Assembly (NCBI GenBank): GCA_035048815.1
Contig: JAUCBN010000004.1
Location: 16,086,001-16,150,000, forward strand
Length of the DNA: 64,000 nucleotides
Reading direction: 5' to 3'
DNA from: Abelmoschus esculentus
Lineage: Eukaryota > Streptophyta > Magnoliopsida > Malvales > Malvaceae
The notes under the pieces: generated by a model
Database searches by the model: none
Seen by the model: the letters and a program-made list of their open reading frames with translations, nothing else
What the model was told of the DNA's origin: nothing
Translations under genes and position numbers: made by a program
Shown: piece after piece, positions 50,681 to 62,777 of the stretch
Layout: the number at the start of each line of letters is the position of its first letter
Numbering within the stretch: position 1 is the first letter of the stretch

Positions 50681-53600
50681 GTGCCACCGCGTCGAAGTAC
50701 ACGTTTAGCGATTGGTAGAGGTCGTGGCCGAGGTCGTTCTGCTGGTTCTACTAGTGACGTTCTGCCTCCTGTGGCGCTACAGGATCAGAGTTTGGCCCAA
50801 GATTTAGGAGGGGAGGAGCAGCTTGAGATTCAGACCGAGGCTCAACAAGCCGAGGTTGATCAGCCGGTCTAGAGTGAGGGACCTTATGTATCTGGGGACA
50901 GTGAGACTATCGGTTTGGACTCCGTGACTATGCAGAGGGAGCTGCTCAGATATTTACGACAGAATGAGGGTTCTAGGAAACCCATATCTACCGAGTTTCT
51001 AGCTACTGTGATGACCATGTTTGATGGCAAGACCGGTACTGACCCAGCCGATGCAGAGTATTGGCTGAAGAAGCTTCAGCGACTGTTCGTTGAGATGAAT
51101 TACCCCTCATATAGGAAATTGAGGGCTGCTGTATCATTGCTTCAGGGAGAGGCCCTGAACTGGTGGGAGGCAGAAGAGAAGGTTATTGCTTCGGAGAAGA
51201 TCAACTGGGAATTTTTCAAGCAGAGTTTTGAGGATCGGTATGTTGGACCCGAGTATCTAGCCAAGTGCCGAGAGGACTTCCTGAATCTTTAGCAGAATGA
51301 TATGACTGTTAATGATTATGAGATTGAGTTCCTCCGTTTGCTTCAGTATGCTCCCGGTATTGTGTCGACTGAGAAACAAAAGTGTGATCACTTTCTGAAG
51401 GGACTCAGGGTACCATTAAAGATTGCAGTTGCCACTCATCATGATACGGAATACAAGATGATCACTCGACGTGCCAGAACGGTCGAGCGTAACGAGATTT
51501 TGAGGGTTCAGCTAGAATCCCAAGGCCAGGATAGAGGTAGACGACAGCCTGCGGTGCCTGCTCAGCACAATCAGAGTTTTCAGTCCAGGAAGAGAGGCCG
51601 TGATGAGTTTGAGCCTCAGTGTTCAGCACGATCTAGACCAACAGCGTAAGTTGTTCCTGCTGCTAGTGGAGCTGGATCCACTAGTACTCGAGCGTTGCCT
51701 CAGTGTTCTTTTTGTAAGAATTGGCACTTAGGAGAGTGTTGTATGCGGAGTGGAGCCTGTTTTTGATGCGGTTCTCTTGATCACTGTCTCAGAGACTGTC
51801 CTGTAACACCACAGTCTGGTTATGCTCCGGTGCAATCACAGGCATCAGTTCAGACCCCAGCTGGGGGAAGAGGACAGAGTAGACCTACAGCATTTGGTAC
51901 CGGCAGTAGAGGCAGACCCAACCAGTTTAGAGGATCTGCTCGATCAGGGGGATCTCAGCCCGGCTTAGTATATGCTACGAGGAGATAGGAGGACCGGGAT
52001 GAGCCAGACGTCATTGCTGGTACTTTTTCTGTTCATGCTATTTCTTTCTTTGCATTGTTGGATAATGGGTCGACACATTCGTATGTGTCTAGTTCTGTAT
52101 CAGGGTATCTGGAAATTCCTGTAGAGGATACTGTTAGTTTTGTCTCAGTATATAGTCCTGTAGGTAACCCTGTGGAGGTTACCAAAGTTTTTAAGGATTG
52201 TCCTCTTGAAGTTCAAGGGGAAACTTTTCCGGCTAATCTGATAGAGTTTCCATTTGGGGAGTTTGAAATGATTCTGGGAATGGATTGGTTGTCTGCTCAC
52301 CGAGTTACTCTAGACTGTGAGCGTAAGAGGGCAACTCTAAGAACTTCTGATGACTGAGAGGTAACCCTCATCGGTGAGCGTAGAGGTTATCTGTCTAATC
52401 TTATTTCTGCTCTGAAGGCTGAGAAGATGATCAGGAAAGGATCTGTGGCTTACCTTGACTACATCCTAGACCCGAGGTAATCTGATTCAGGGATGGATAA
52501 GATCAGAGTTGTGTGTGAATTTCCTGATGTTTTTCCTGAAGAGTTACCAAGAGTATCCCCTAAGCGGGAGGAGGTGGAGTTTGGTATTGAGTTGTATCCG
52601 AGGACTACTCCAGTATCGATGGCACCATATCGGATGGCTCCGAAGGAGCTTAAGGAGCTCAAGGTTCAGCTACAAGAACTTCTGGATAGAGGTTTTATAT
52701 GACCCAGTGTTTCACCATGGGGAGCTCCTGTTCTGTTTGTTAAAAAGAAAGATAGGTCTCTGCGTCTGTGCATTGACTATCGGAAGTTGAACAAGTTGAC
52801 CATCAAGAACAAGTACCCCCTTCCCCGCATCGACGATCTGTTTGACCAGTTCCGAGGAGCTTCAGTGTTTTCTAAGATAGACCTGAGATCTGGTTATTAC
52901 CAACTCAAGGTTAAGGATTCTGATGTGTTCAAAACAGCTTTCCGTACTCGTTATAGTCACTACGAGTTTCTGGTTATGCCCTTTGGTCTTACGAATGCCC
53001 CTACAACATTCATGGATATGATGAATACGGTGTTTCGACCCTATTTGGATCAGTTTGTTGTGGTCTTCATAGACGATATCCTGGTTTATTCTAAGTCTGA
53101 GGAGGAGCATGAGAAACATCTCCGTATTGTATTGCAGACTCTGAGGGAGAAACAGCTTTATGCAAAATTCAGCAAGTGTGAGTTCTGGCTTTCTGAGGTT
53201 GTTTTTCTGGGTCATGTTGTTTCAGCTAAGGGTATCCAAGTGGATCCAAAGAAGATTAAGGCTATCATGGATTGAAAACAGCCTAAGAATGTAGTAGAGG
53301 TCCGTAGTTTTCTAGGATTAGCTGGTTATTATCGGAGGTTTATAGAGGGTTTTTCTTCTATAGCTGCTCCGTTAACTAAGCTTCTGAGGAAAGATATTCC
53401 GTTTATCTGGTCTGAGGCTCAGCAGGAGAGTTTTGAGAAACTCAAGTCAGTTCTGACGCAAGCACCGGTTCTGACAAAGCCAGAGTCGGGGAAACCTTAT
53501 ACGGTTTACAGTGATGCCTCATATACTGGTTTGGGTTGTGTTTTGATGCAAGATGGGAAGGTAGTAGCTTATGTATCCCGACAGTTGAAACCGCACGAGT

Positions 53601-55405
53601 GTAACTACCCTACCCACGATCTGGAGTTAGCGGCAGTGATATTTGCTCTAAAAATCTGGAGACACTATCTCTTTGGAGAGAAGTGTTACATCTTCACAGA
53701 TCATAAGAGTCTGAAATACCTTCTTACCCAGAAAGAGCTCAATCTGAGGCAACGACGTTGGTTAGAGCTTCTGAAAGATTATGACTATGAGATTGATTAC
53801 CATCCTGGTAAAGCTAATGTCGTTGCGGATGCTTTGAGTCGCAACGCCATTTCTGATTTGAGAGCTATGTTTGCTCGGTTGAGTTTGTTTGAAGATGGTA
53901 GCTTGTTAGCAGAGCTTCGGGTGATTCCTACTCTATTATCTGATATTCAGGCTGAATAGCCTAATGATCCGTACTTGGCTCACCGTATTGCGGAAGTTAA
54001 GGAGGGAACTGCGCAAGACTTTTCTCTGAATCAGGATGGAGTTTTGTGTTTTCGGGGTCGACTCTGTGTTCCAAAGAACTCTGAACTGAAACAAGTTATT
54101 CTACGGGAAGCTCATGATAGTCCGTATTCTATGCATCCTGGTGGGGATAAGATGTATAAGAATCTCCGGGAGAAGTATTGGTGGAGAGGTCTCAAGAGAG
54201 ACATTGTCAGTTTTGTGTCCAAGTGCTTGACTTGCCAGAAAGTTAAAGTAGAACATCAGCGCCCGTCTGGACTTCTTCAGCATATTGAGATTCCTCATTG
54301 GAAATGGGAGCGTGTAACTATGGATTTTGTCAGTGGTTTACCTTTGACACCGTCAAAGAAGGATTCTGTTTGGGTCATCGTTGATCGGTTGACCAAGTCT
54401 GCGCACTTCATTCCTGTTAGGATTACTTACCCTCTAAGTAAGTTAGCCAAGTTGTATATCTCTAAGATTGTTCGGTTACATGGGGTGCCTCTGTCTATTA
54501 TATCTGATCGAGATCTGAGGTTTACGTCTAAGTTCTGAGGTTCTCTACATTCTGCTCTAGGTACTCGGTTAAACTTCAGCACTGCCTATCACCCTCAGAC
54601 AGATGGTCAGTCTGAGCGTGTGATTCAGATTCTCGAGGATATGTTGAGAGGATGTATTCTGGATTTCAGAGGTAGTTGAGAGGATTTCTTACCGTTGGCA
54701 GAGTTCGCATACAATAACAGCTATCAGGCCAGTATTAAGATGGCACCTTATGAGGCTCTGTATGGGCGTAAGTGTCGCACCCCTATTGGATGGACTGAGC
54801 TTAGTGAGCACCGGTTATTGGGTCCAGATCTTATGCATGAGGCTGAGGAGACTGTCAGGTTGATTCGGGATAGACTTAAGGCTGCTTTTGATAGACAGAA
54901 ATCCTACGCGGATTTGAGGCGTAAGGATCTCGAGTTTGAGGTGGGTGACGAGGTTTTTCTGAAAGTCTCTCCGTGGAGAAAGGTACTCCGTTTTGGTCGT
55001 AAGGGTAAACTCAGTCCCCGTTATATTGGACCTTACCGTATTATCAGATGAGTTGGACCTGTAGCTTATCAGCTTGAGTTACCACCAGAGCTCAAGCGTA
55101 TCCATGATGTCTTCCATATTTCTGTACTAAGACGCTATCGAGCTGATCCGTCTCATGTTCTGTTAGTTGAGGATTTTGAGATCCGTCTAGATTTGTGTTA
55201 TGAGGAGGAACCTGTTGAGATTATCGCTCAGGACCAAAAAGTTTTTCGGAGGAAAACCATTAAAATGGTTAAGGTTCTCTAGCGTAACCGAGGTTATGAT
55301 GAGGCTACATGGGAGCCCAAATCTGTTATCAAAGCTCAGTATCCGCATCTCTTTGATCCAGGTAAATTTCGAGGACGAAATTTCTGTAGGGGGGGAGAGT
55401 TGTAA
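50681..55405 (+). pseudogene. Del/Tekay gag-pol with 14 in-frame stops and no frameshift
   Basis: Every domain lies in one frame. Gag opens PPRRSTRLAIGRG, with GTG at 50,681 where ATG is expected. Next come zinc knuckles (about 51,706-51,800), a protease with DNGSTH (52,061-) in place of DSG, RT with FIDDIL (about 53,070), RNase H (YSDASYTGLGCVL), an integrase with HPGGDKMY, CLTCQK and HPQTDGQSE, and a chromodomain-like end (about 55,195-55,360). Stops start at 50870, 51290, 51647, 51764, 51986, 52355, 52478, 52700, 53273, 53957, 54536, 54677, 55049 and 55280. The frame ends at TAA 55403-55405, inside the first bases of the 3' LTR. The element cannot make its proteins itself. Confidence 0.9.
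55387..55400 (+). other. Polypurine tract
   Basis: AGGGGGGGGAGAG directly before the 3' LTR, the plus-strand priming site. Confidence 0.8.
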
Positions 55406-57444
55406 CACCCTGTTTTTCCCCTAATTCTGAACCTAAATCCCTAATTCGAAACCCTAGAAAATTGGGGATTTCTGATTTTAATTTCAGTGACCCAATTGCA
55501 ATTTCTGTATATCTAGGGGTTCTGATGAAAGGTTTTTAAACTTTAAACCCTTATAGGGTGATTTTACCAGTTTTCAAATTGGTAACCTCTCTTCCCTGAT
55601 TTTCCGTTTCAGTTTCGGTTTTGGATTAATTTTCCTTTATTTTGTTTCTATTTCGGACAATCAAATTGATGGTGTGATTGTTTTTCCTCCCTTTCAATTG
55701 TGTACCTTGTCCAAATACTCGTCCTCTCTTCCCCGATCTGTTTTTGTTAAGTGTTTCGGTAAGTTCTTGATCCTTTTATATTTGGTTCTGTTCAATGTTG
55801 TTTAAGGGTTCGGTTGTTGTTGGTTGTTGGTTGGTTTTGTTGTGTTATAAGTTTTATTTTCGGATTAGGAAAGGTGGTTTTGGTTGTGTTTGATTATAGT
55901 TTTAAGATGAAAGAGAGGGGTGTTCTAAGTGGTTTTGTTAGTTTCGGATTTAAGGATTTAAGAGTGTTGTGTTTGATTTGGTGTTTAGATTTGAATCAGA
56001 GGTTGTTTATGTGAGTTTTAGAATCGAATTGGATCGAAAAGGGAGTGTAAATCGAGTTGAATAGGGGGTTAAATGTTTGAAAAACCATGTTTGGCACCCG
56101 GGAAAGTTCTGGAACCGTGATCGACCCGACCCGACCCGAAACCCGACCCGTCCGACCCGACCCGTGACTCGCTGACATCATGCTGACGTCAGCGTTGACC
56201 TGCTGACGTCAGCGTTGACCATGTTGACGTCAGCGTTGACTTTTTCCAACCTTGTCCCACTTTATGTTTTTCGACGTCCTGAGTCCGATGGCGCTGTTCG
56301 TTTTTCGAAATTCGAACCCGAAGTGTCGTTTTTAGGGCTTTTAAGTTCGATTGGTTATTTGGAAGTTATCTATTTTGGGTTCTGAATCAGTTTCTGTTTG
56401 ATTCAGGTGACGTGGATTCCGACCCCGAGCAACTGCCTTCTCCTCCTCCTGGACGCCCTCCTGTTCAGCAGTCTCCAGGACACGCTCGTGAGTATTCTAT
56501 CCACTTCTGTTAGTGTACCTTCTTGTATTGTGGCATAGTAGTGTGTCTAAAGATTACTGTTACTTGTAGGATCTGCACCGGCTCATTCTAGTGGTAGAGC
56601 CGAGTCCAGTAGACGTCAGTATCGACGTTGAGTCTTCTGCTTCAGGTGTGTTCTCTTTTGTTAATTCTGTTATTCTGTGTTCAGTTTCTGTTAAACCGTA
56701 TGATCATGTATCATCCTGCCATTACATCCCTGATCCTGATATTTATCATGTATGCCTCCTGTTTGATATTAAGGCATGCATTCTGATTTTGTTTATGCAT
56801 AGAACATTACATCTGGTAGAATATATGTGTACGAGGAAGTTAGTAATTTATCACTTCTGTTCAGTGGCTCCACCTACGGGTCGAGATACCACTTCTGATC
56901 AGTGGCTCCACTTACGGGTCGAGTTTCCACTTCTGTTGGCGTGATGGAGTTAGAGTGGTTCAGGGGGGGACCTACTCTTCTGTTGGCGTTCGGTGTTGGG
57001 TGCATTCATGCATACATGGTTTCATCTGCTCTATCATATTATCTGGTCCTGATTATCTGCACACTAGAGACACACTAGGCTCTCTAGCTTACACCCTCTC
57101 AGTTTCTATTTCAGATCCTTAGGTCTCGACTTCGGTACTTTGAGGAATATTTTCAGATCTGCTACGTATGTTCTCAAATATCATGTTTAATTCCGGATAT
57201 TTTATTATCTTTTTGTAATAAACTTTAAACTTTGGTTTACCTCGGATTTTTATAGATTATTATTTGTGGGTTGAACTCTGTTATTTTAAATGTTATGTTT
57301 ATCAGTGTTTTTAAGTTATTAATTTATTAAATAATTTAACAGAATTTAAATATTATTTTATTAAAACCTAACTTGTCAAGGACGTTTTCATAACGTGAAC
57401 CCTAACTTGTAATCTAAGTAATTAGGTTAAATTTAGAGGTTACA
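55401..57444 (+). repeat. Del/Tekay 3' LTR
   Basis: Begins directly after the polypurine tract; contains the matching TGACGTCA cluster at 56,170-56,239. Confidence 0.93.
56170..56239 (+). promoter_or_regulatory. Tandem TGACGTCA-type palindromes in 3' LTR
   Basis: Counterpart of the cluster in the 5' LTR; here the first copy is TGACATCA and three intact TGACGTCA copies follow. Confidence 0.6.
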
Positions 57445-57449
57445 TCTAA
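57445..57449. repeat. Target-site duplication TCTAA, right
   Basis: Identical to 48407-48411. Confidence 0.9.
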
Positions 57450-57831
57450 TTTATTTTTAACCATGTCAAACCCTTTTTTTAAATTTTTCCAATTATTTTT
57501 CTAATTATCCCTAAATCCCCAAAATTCCCAATTTTTAATTCAATCTTTTCTAGACCCTAATTTCTTTTTAAAATTTCCTTCCCCAAATTTCAAATCCTTA
57601 TATTCAATTTTAATTCCCGATTTCCCCAATTTTTTAAGTTTCCTTTTTAACTAAAATCCCTAATCCTTTAAAACCCTAATTTTAACCTAATTTTCAAATT
57701 TCTCATTTTCAAATCAAAATTTTCTTTTCCAACCAATATTTAAATTTAATCCCTAATTTTCTAATTTTAACCTAGTTTTTCCACTAGTGACATTCTATTT
57801 CCAAACTCGATTTTAAAAAAGTGTCACTACA
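57445..57831 (+). mobile_element. Tat/Ogre-like 5' LTR, second segment
   Basis: Continues the interrupted LTR from 48,411. Like the ends of the other two copies it is rich in CCTAATTTT/CCCTAA words, and it ends GTGTCACTACA at 57,831 just before the primer site. Confidence 0.7.
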
Positions 57832-57833
57832 AT

Positions 57834-57852
57834 TGGCGACTCCACTGGGGAC
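57834..57852 (+). other. Primer binding site, tRNA-Arg type
   Basis: TGGCGACTCCACTGGGGAC lies two bases after the LTR end. This is the tRNA-Arg primer site known from Tat/Ogre retrotransposons and is the main evidence for the lineage. Confidence 0.85.
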
Positions 57853-58439
57853 GTTTTTTTAGAGAGTCAACCCTTTTTTACCGCTTAATTAATATTAAAA
57901 GTTGTAAATTAAAGTGACAAGTAAGTTTATATTTATTTATGAAGGCGAGTTTATTTTAACCGGACATTTTAACCCGTTCTTTTAAGTGGGGGCGAAACGC
58001 TAGTGCTTTCGTAAGGATATTGTTCCTTCGTATGGGCCTAGCAAAGTACCTTCGGGGCTCGACTACCCTATGTTTTTGTGGGAATATTGTTTTCCCGTAT
58101 GGACATAGCGAAAGAGTCCTCCCAAATTGAACCCGATTGAAATGAGCCTATAATGGGTGATGATCGGGGGCCTTGCTACTTTTAGAAGAGGACAGCAAGG
58201 ACAATTCGGGTACCGTTTAGTACCAAGATTGCATGTAGAGAACATAGAAAACCCACCCTTTAGAACTATGTGAATAACCTAGGGTTTTAGAATGAATAAA
58301 TAGGATTTCTTTGTCTTTTGTATTATTGTCTCATTTATTGTTTTTGCACTAACCTTGTCGTGTGTTCTTTTATTTGCATAGGCATTTCATGTTTAAAGGT
58401 GTTGATCTAAGTTGTTTGTCCAATTAGAGGCTTTCATCA
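57853..58439 (+). other. Leader of the Tat-like element
   Basis: Unique noncoding sequence between the primer site and the first purine island; nothing else recognised. Confidence 0.4.
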
Positions 58440-58835
58440 TAGTTAAAGGGTTAAAAATAAAATAGAAAGAAAAAAGAGAGAAGGAAAAAGAAGAGAAGGA
58501 AAAACAAGAATAAAACTCAGAAAAAAGAAAAAGTTGAGAGAATTTTTAAAAAATGGAAGTAGAAAAGAAAATAAGAAAAATAAATATAAAAAGAAAAAAC
58601 AAGGAAATACGAATAAAAAAAACAATGAAAAAAAAGGAAGAGACGAAAAATGAAAAAATAGAGAGAATAAAAAGAAAAAGAATATAAGGAAAAGAGATAA
58701 AAAAAAAGAAAAGAAAACAAGAAAAAGGAAAAGAATGAAATAGAAAAAGAAAAAGAAAGAAAAAAGAAAATAGGAAAAAGAAAAAAAGAAAGAAGATGAA
58801 AAAAAGAAGAGTAAAAAAAAATAGAAAGAAATCTT
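58440..58835 (+). repeat. Purine-only island 1
   Basis: About 390 bases almost entirely A and G on the plus strand (AAAAAGAAAGA type). Minus-strand frames rich in Phe, Leu and Ser are translations of it. Confidence 0.85.
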
Positions 58836-58978
58836 TTAGTCGGTGAAAGTTGCTCAAAGGGCGATCACTAATGTGATCAATGCCTTTAATTGCATTCATG
58901 CATTTTTCATCTTATGCATTTATTCATGCATTTTCAAGCATATAACTTGCATTAATTAATAACACAAGAGGATTAATC

Positions 58979-59896
58979 ATGGGTACCATGTGGCAGCTTT
59001 TCAAGGATTACGCCGGTCAAATGGATAAGAATTTTGCTAGACGTGGTGTGGTCCCAAGGGGGGCATTTATGTTTGAAACTAGGGAGAACAAGGGGATAAC
59101 TTTAGAGCAGTACGATTTCAAGAACATGAACTATCTTATGGCAAGAGTGAGCAAATTTAAAGGACTTCATGAGTTACTGATCAAGAATCAGGATGATATA
59201 CTGTTAAGCATGAAGAGTTTTCAAGATGAATTCAGGGCACAATTCAGTGAGTTAAGGGGCATGATGGCTGTCACGATCAAGGGAAAAAGTTCGCTAGAAG
59301 GCTCTTTCATGCAAGAAAGTGAGAGTCAAGGTTGTAAGGAAATGACTCTATCTGAAGAAGACCAAGCTATCATTCTCCAATATGAGGTAGCTTGTAATGC
59401 CTCTGTTTGTCCAACTGAATTAGCATTAGATAAAATCGAAGTCGCTCTTAGGAAGATTTTGTCATCTTCGGTGGATGAGAGTCTCGAAGAGTGTTTTAAG
59501 GGGCAAGAACGTCAGATGAACTATGGAATTACCCACCCAAATCCTGAGACCTTCAGGAGTTTCCCACCGCATACAAGAAGTACGACCCAGTTTCCTAGTA
59601 AAGAGAAGGCAAAGAAAACATTTACACCTCTGCCATTTTCCTACAAAGAGATGTACTCACTTTTGTATGAGGCGAATCTGGTACTACCTACTTTTGTCAC
59701 TCCCTTCAAACCATCATATCCTGATTGGTATGATGTCAATGCCCATTGTAAATACCACGATGGCATAACGAGACACTCGATAGAGCATTGCATAGTGTTC
59801 AATAAGACAGTGCAAAACTTGATCAACACCGGGGTTCTGAAACTTGAGTCATCGAGTATGGCATCCAGCTCCTCACCTAAATATGGTGAACGCTGA
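58979..59896 (+). CDS. Gag-like protein of Tat/Ogre-type element
   Basis: A 305-residue open frame with an ATG start. The C-terminal third carries LPFSYKEMYSLLYEANLVLP, then PSYPDWYDVNAHCKYHDGI and RHSIEHCIVFNKTVQNLI. This Cys-x3-His..His-x4-Cys-like segment is typical of gag proteins in plant Tat/Ogre elements, where CxYH..GHSxExC is usual. The first half (residues 1-110) resembles gag leader sequence, but the long central capsid region seems shortened. No protease or RT follows in any frame. The role would be RNA packaging for the element. It is the only intact retroelement frame here. Whether the protein is made is unknown. Confidence 0.6.
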   Translation: MGTMWQLFKDYAGQMDKNFARRGVVPRGAFMFETRENKGITLEQYDFKNMNYLMARVSKFKGLHELLIKNQDDILLSMKSFQDEFRAQFSELRGMMAVTIKGKSSLEGSFMQESESQGCKEMTLSEEDQAIILQYEVACNASVCPTELALDKIEVALRKILSSSVDESLEECFKGQERQMNYGITHPNPETFRSFPPHTRSTTQFPSKEKAKKTFTPLPFSYKEMYSLLYEANLVLPTFVTPFKPSYPDWYDVNAHCKYHDGITRHSIEHCIVFNKTVQNLINTGVLKLESSSMASSSSPKYGER

Positions 59897-59899
59897 AGA

Positions 59900-60370
59900 G
59901 ATGGGATGATTAGGGTGGTTCAGGAGTAATGCCCAAGCCAAAAGAAGTATTAGGCACATCTTAATTTGCTTTTCATGTCTTTGATGATAGCTTGCATTAA
60001 TAGTTTTGCATTTGTTGTTTTTCTTTCATGTTTAAATCAACCTTGTTACTATTGGCCTAAAAGTAGCAATGACTTTATGTAAGGCCACATGTTTTTAATT
60101 TCAATCAAGAGATGTCTTTTGTCAAATTATTTTGTATATATCCCTTTATCTTTAAAATTCCTTGGATGTCACGTGCTTATGACTCAATTACGAAATTGTT
60201 GGAATGTTGTGATTATGATGAAGTATAATTCCTCAATCAGTAGCTTTGGTCAGCAACGCACGAGAAATGAGATTACTACTTCTTCAGTGGTGTTCAATGA
60301 TAAGAAAATCTCCTAGAAAAAGATCCGATAAAATTAGGCAATCTTGAGAATTCCCCTAAGAGCATAAAGA
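59900..60370 (+). other. Noncoding interior of the Tat-like element
   Basis: Mixed-composition sequence after the gag stop; no domain recognised. Confidence 0.4.
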
Positions 60371-60500
60371 TTGCATCTAGAAAAAAAGAAAGAGATGAAA
60401 AGAAAAAAAGAAAAAAAAGAAAAAGAAGAAAAAGAAGGAAAGAGAAAAGAAAAAAGAAAAAAAAGAAAAAAAGAAAAAAAGAAAAAAGAGAGAGCAAATA
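60371..60500 (+). repeat. Purine-only island 2
   Basis: AAAAAGAAAAAGA-type run on the plus strand. Confidence 0.8.
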
Positions 60501-61919
60501 CTAAACAAAAAGCACTCCAATATTCGAAACCTGGTAATAGAAGCATTCGAACAAGAGTGGGGAAGTTTCGGGGCACTCCGCTGAAGTAATAGGCCTACTA
60601 AAATAATAATGCACATGTTGAATCTTTTGCTTCATGAGTGATGGTAATATTTTCAAACTCATGACTATGCCGAGTAAGTCGGAGTTCGATTGTATGCTCC
60701 ATCATGATCTTCGAGACAAAGGACTGTGATGAGAGAAAATAACAAAAGAGAGGTAGAGAGAAAAAGAAAAAGAAATACAGAAAAGAAAAAAATATTTCTA
60801 TAGTTAGATACAATCTGAAGCACATCGAATACTCTTATACTATGCTAGCGGGGCAAGTAGGAAAAGCTTGAATATATAAAAGGAGAAAGTATTGAGAACT
60901 AGAAGGAGTAGTTTTCGAATAGATCAAGAAAATACGATAATCATGAGGATGAACCGAGCAATCTAAAAGGAATTCAAAATCTTCAAATATCGCCACAGCT
61001 TCCAAAGGTTAAGAATTGAACTTCGAGGGTTGAGTCTAAAGCACTTAATATCCAAGGAACCGCTTTTATTCCTTTCTAATTTTTGTGTTTGCACCTATGT
61101 AAATTTTGTCCTATTTACAATTATCAAAATGTTTTAAAATAAAATATTTTTGTCCCAAAAGATTTGTGATCAAGACCATTAATGCAAACAAACATCTTTG
61201 ACATGACCCGAGAAGAAGGGGCAATCTCTGATTGTAAGATGAAACATTTTGAGAATTTAGGTCAGCATGAATAAGCAAAGATTACCTGAGCCTATTGGGG
61301 TTATAGTTTGAGCAGAGATAGATATCAAACTTTGGGGCAAAAGTATATTGGGGTAATAAAGAGGGTCAATCGAAAGGCCTAGAGACAAAAGTCAAGGTAG
61401 AATCCAAAAGAAAAATCTCAAATATATAAGCATGTTGAAAATGAACCTCAAATGACTTAAGCCTGAGAATTAAGAGCTACTACCACAAGTTGAAAAAATG
61501 TTCCGAGATCGATACTTCAGAATTCTATAGCGAATCAAGAATAAAAGAATAACCGTGTTTATTTGAGAAGGGAAGAATAATAAATGCCAAATTTCAGATA
61601 CTAGCTAGTCTCCTACCATAATGTTTTGAATAGTTTCGGAAATACGGATCGAGTCTTAATTGAAGAAAAGTAGACCCGGGAAGTTGGGGACACATGTTCT
61701 CCCTAACATTGCAATCTAAGACTTATCGCAAAAACGCATTGAAAAACTATGCTTGAGACAAAGCTGAAAGAAATAAGGCAGAAGGTTTTGACCTATCAAC
61801 GCAAATTAGTTTTGGCCTCTCCAAAAGTTGAATAAAAGAAAAAGAACAACGAGGATATGAATGATCTTTTGTCCAAGATTGAACCCTGGGAAGTTTGGGG
61901 CATATGTCCACCCTAGTTC
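60501..61919 (+). other. Noncoding interior of the Tat-like element
   Basis: Purine-biased but mixed sequence with no frame longer than chance and no recognised domain. A smaller purine run lies at about 60,735-60,790. Confidence 0.4.
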
Positions 61920-62020
61920 TTAAGAAAGAAAAAGAAAAAATAAGGAAGAAAAAAGAAAAAAGAAAATGAGAAAGAAAAAAAAAGAAAAAAGAGAAGAAGA
62001 AAAAGAGAGAGAAAAAAGGC
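61920..62020 (+). repeat. Purine-only island 3
   Basis: Plus-strand A/G run with AAAAAGAAAAA words. Confidence 0.8.
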
Positions 62021-62209
62021 CCCTAGGTGAATGTTGAACCTATACCAAAAGAAGATAATTGGATCACAAAATGAGAGATCTGGTTCTGACCTGCACAATA
62101 AAAATGACCCCCTTTTCAAGATAAAATAGAGAATGAAGATCTAGCAGAGATGGAAGCCCGAGAATCTATCCTCTAAGAAAAGAAGAAAAAGAAAAGAAAA
62201 GGAAAATAA

Positions 62210-62346
62210 CATTCATGCATCATTTAGGTTAAATATTCATGCATCGTTTAGGTTAAATATTCATGCATCATTTAGGTCAAATAATTCATGCAGCATTTAG
62301 GCTAAATATTCATACATCATTTAGGTTAGATATCCATGCATCATTA
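62210..62346 (+). repeat. 26-bp tandem repeat with CATGCA words
   Basis: Five copies of TTCATGCATCATTTAGGTTAA-type units (landmark TTTAGGT about every 26 bp). CATGCA is the core of plant RY elements, though no function is claimed. Confidence 0.75.
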
Positions 62347-62516
62347 GCATTCTCATTTCATTCCATCATTGCATTTTGAGCATTTTAAACAGGAATTCTA
62401 AAGATTGAGTGGAAATTGGATATACAACTCACTAGAGAAGAAACAAATCTCGAAAGAATCACGAGTCCTCGATTTTATTCGATGATGGACGATATGAGGC
62501 TGAGATACCTTGTTCG

Positions 62517-62728
62517 AAAAAAAGAAGAAGAAAAAGAAGAGAAAAAGAACGAAAAGAAAATAAAGAAAAGAAGAAGAAGAAGAAGAAGAAGAAGAAGAAG
62601 AAGAAGAAGAAGAAGAGGAAAAAAGTAAAGAAAAAAGAGAGGAAAAAAAAAGAAAAGAAAAATAATAAGAGAAAAAGAAAAGAAAAGAAAAAAATAATAA
62701 GAGAAGAAGAAGAAGAAGATGAAAAATT
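62517..62728 (+). repeat. Purine-only island 4 with (GAA)n microsatellite
   Basis: Purine run containing an uninterrupted AGA/GAA trinucleotide tract at about 62,565-62,617. Confidence 0.85.
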
Positions 62729-62777
62729 GAGAATTTGTAGATACCAACAAAGGATTTCTTTACTACCAGAACGGTAT

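Larger units (their letters stand above)
48412..57444 (+). mobile_element. Del/Tekay-type Ty3/gypsy chromovirus, complete
   Basis: LTRs 48,412-50,477 (2,066 bp) and 55,401-57,444 (2,044 bp) both run TGTAACACCC..GGTTACA. The element has a perfect TCTAA target duplication, an initiator-Met primer site and a G-rich polypurine tract. Domain order is gag, protease, RT, RNase H, integrase, chromodomain, the Tekay/Del arrangement. The LTRs are highly similar, differing by scattered substitutions and indels around the CCCGACCCG tract. It sits inside the 5' LTR of a Tat-like element. Confidence 0.95.

Noticed and set aside
58443..58899. Phe/Leu-rich, membrane-protein-like minus-strand frames
   Set aside because: Complement of a purine-only island; the apparent hydrophobic helices are compositional.
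60294..60825. Further Phe/Ser-rich minus-strand frames and a Lys/Glu-rich plus-strand frame
   Set aside because: Same cause, purine-rich simple sequence.
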